Positions 57,605-57,619 of a stretch of DNA of 57,619 nt are shown piece by piece. The stretch spans positions 1 to 57,619 of the forward strand of contig CAJUFM010000007.1 in assembly GCA_910585745.1 (NCBI GenBank). Direction: 5' to 3'. This stretch comes from an uncultured Eubacterium sp. (GTDB lineage Bacteria; Bacillota; Clostridia; Lachnospirales; Lachnospiraceae). The position numbers were made by a program, and so were the translations under genes. The notes under the pieces are model-generated. The model searched no databases. It saw only the letters and a program-made list of their open reading frames with translations, and was not told the origin of the DNA. Within the stretch, counting starts at the first letter, position 1, and each line of letters begins with the position of its first letter.

Positions 57605-57619
57605 CCCAATGATTAGATA

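Noticed and set aside
1..57619. CRISPR array, tRNA or rRNA genes
   Set aside because: Scanned by eye for regular spaced repeats, cloverleaf-like segments and conserved rRNA sequence; none noticed. The only regular repeats are the 78-bp and 118-bp tandem ones without spacers.

Overview
The window looks like chromosomal DNA of a low-to-mid GC anaerobic Firmicute, most likely a gut Lachnospiraceae relative (Clostridia). The evidence is gene content and order: a TIGR03960/TIGR03936/RNase G/L21/Prp/L27/Obg/YhbY/NadD/RsfS block; mutS-mutL-miaA; radC-mreBCD-PBP2-minCDE-rodA-mgsA; yggS-sepF-divIVA-lspA-rluD; and a reverse-strand yicC-remA-gmk-lepB-rpoZ block. L27 carries the Firmicute-type N-terminal extension cleaved by Prp. 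The species cannot be named from the sequence alone. I saw no tRNA, rRNA or CRISPR array.

Layout. 1-371: a compact type I toxin-antitoxin-like locus (26-aa hydrophobic peptide, shared hairpin, convergent antisense promoter). 372-1238 (-): zinc-ribbon membrane protein. 1380-5215: radical SAM protein, its partner and RNase G. 5276-12816: an insert between RNase G and the L21 operon, holding a phosphoketolase, a NYN/OST-HTH protein, an AT-rich DUF262 + HEPN pair that looks like a defence module, and an ABC-F ATPase behind an attenuator-like leader. 12972-17803: tandem promoters and probable L21 leader, then rplU-prp-rpmA-obgE-yhbY, a 78-bp tandem palindromic repeat, a nadD-yqeK fusion and rsfS. 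17833-19429: divergent lexA (with SOS boxes) and a cell-surface SH3 protein. 19484-27171: mutS, mutL, miaA, a methionine gamma-lyase-like PLP protein whose 3' end is tandemly duplicated, and radC. 27200-36187: cell-shape and division-site genes plus methylglyoxal synthase. 36248-41794: DUF378, a HlyD-like protein, PLP homeostasis protein, SepF, DivIVA, LspA and RluD-type synthase. 41812-45718: orphan BlaI-type repressor, oleate hydratase, XerS-like recombinase. 45827-54770 (-): cell-wall amidase, an SOS-boxed LysM/YneA-like protein, two MutS-like ATPases, omega subunit, signal peptidase, guanylate kinase, RemA, YicC. 54997-57604: RqcH and histidinol phosphatase.

How the genes work together. 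Most of the window is housekeeping: ribosome assembly and quality control (L21, L27, Prp, Obg, YhbY, RsfS, RqcH), mismatch repair and SOS (MutS, MutL, RadC, LexA, the YneA-like protein), and the elongation/division machinery (MreBCD, PBP2, RodA, MinCDE, SepF, DivIVA). Accessory content is concentrated at 1-371, 5.3-12.8 kb and 41.8-45.7 kb. The most unusual points are the DUF262-HEPN pair with its RNA-binding NYN neighbour, the toxin/antisense locus, the same pair of SOS-box types at both lexA and the LysM gene, the 78-bp palindromic repeats with look-alikes elsewhere, and an Asp-to-Glu change at the catalytic position of methylglyoxal synthase.
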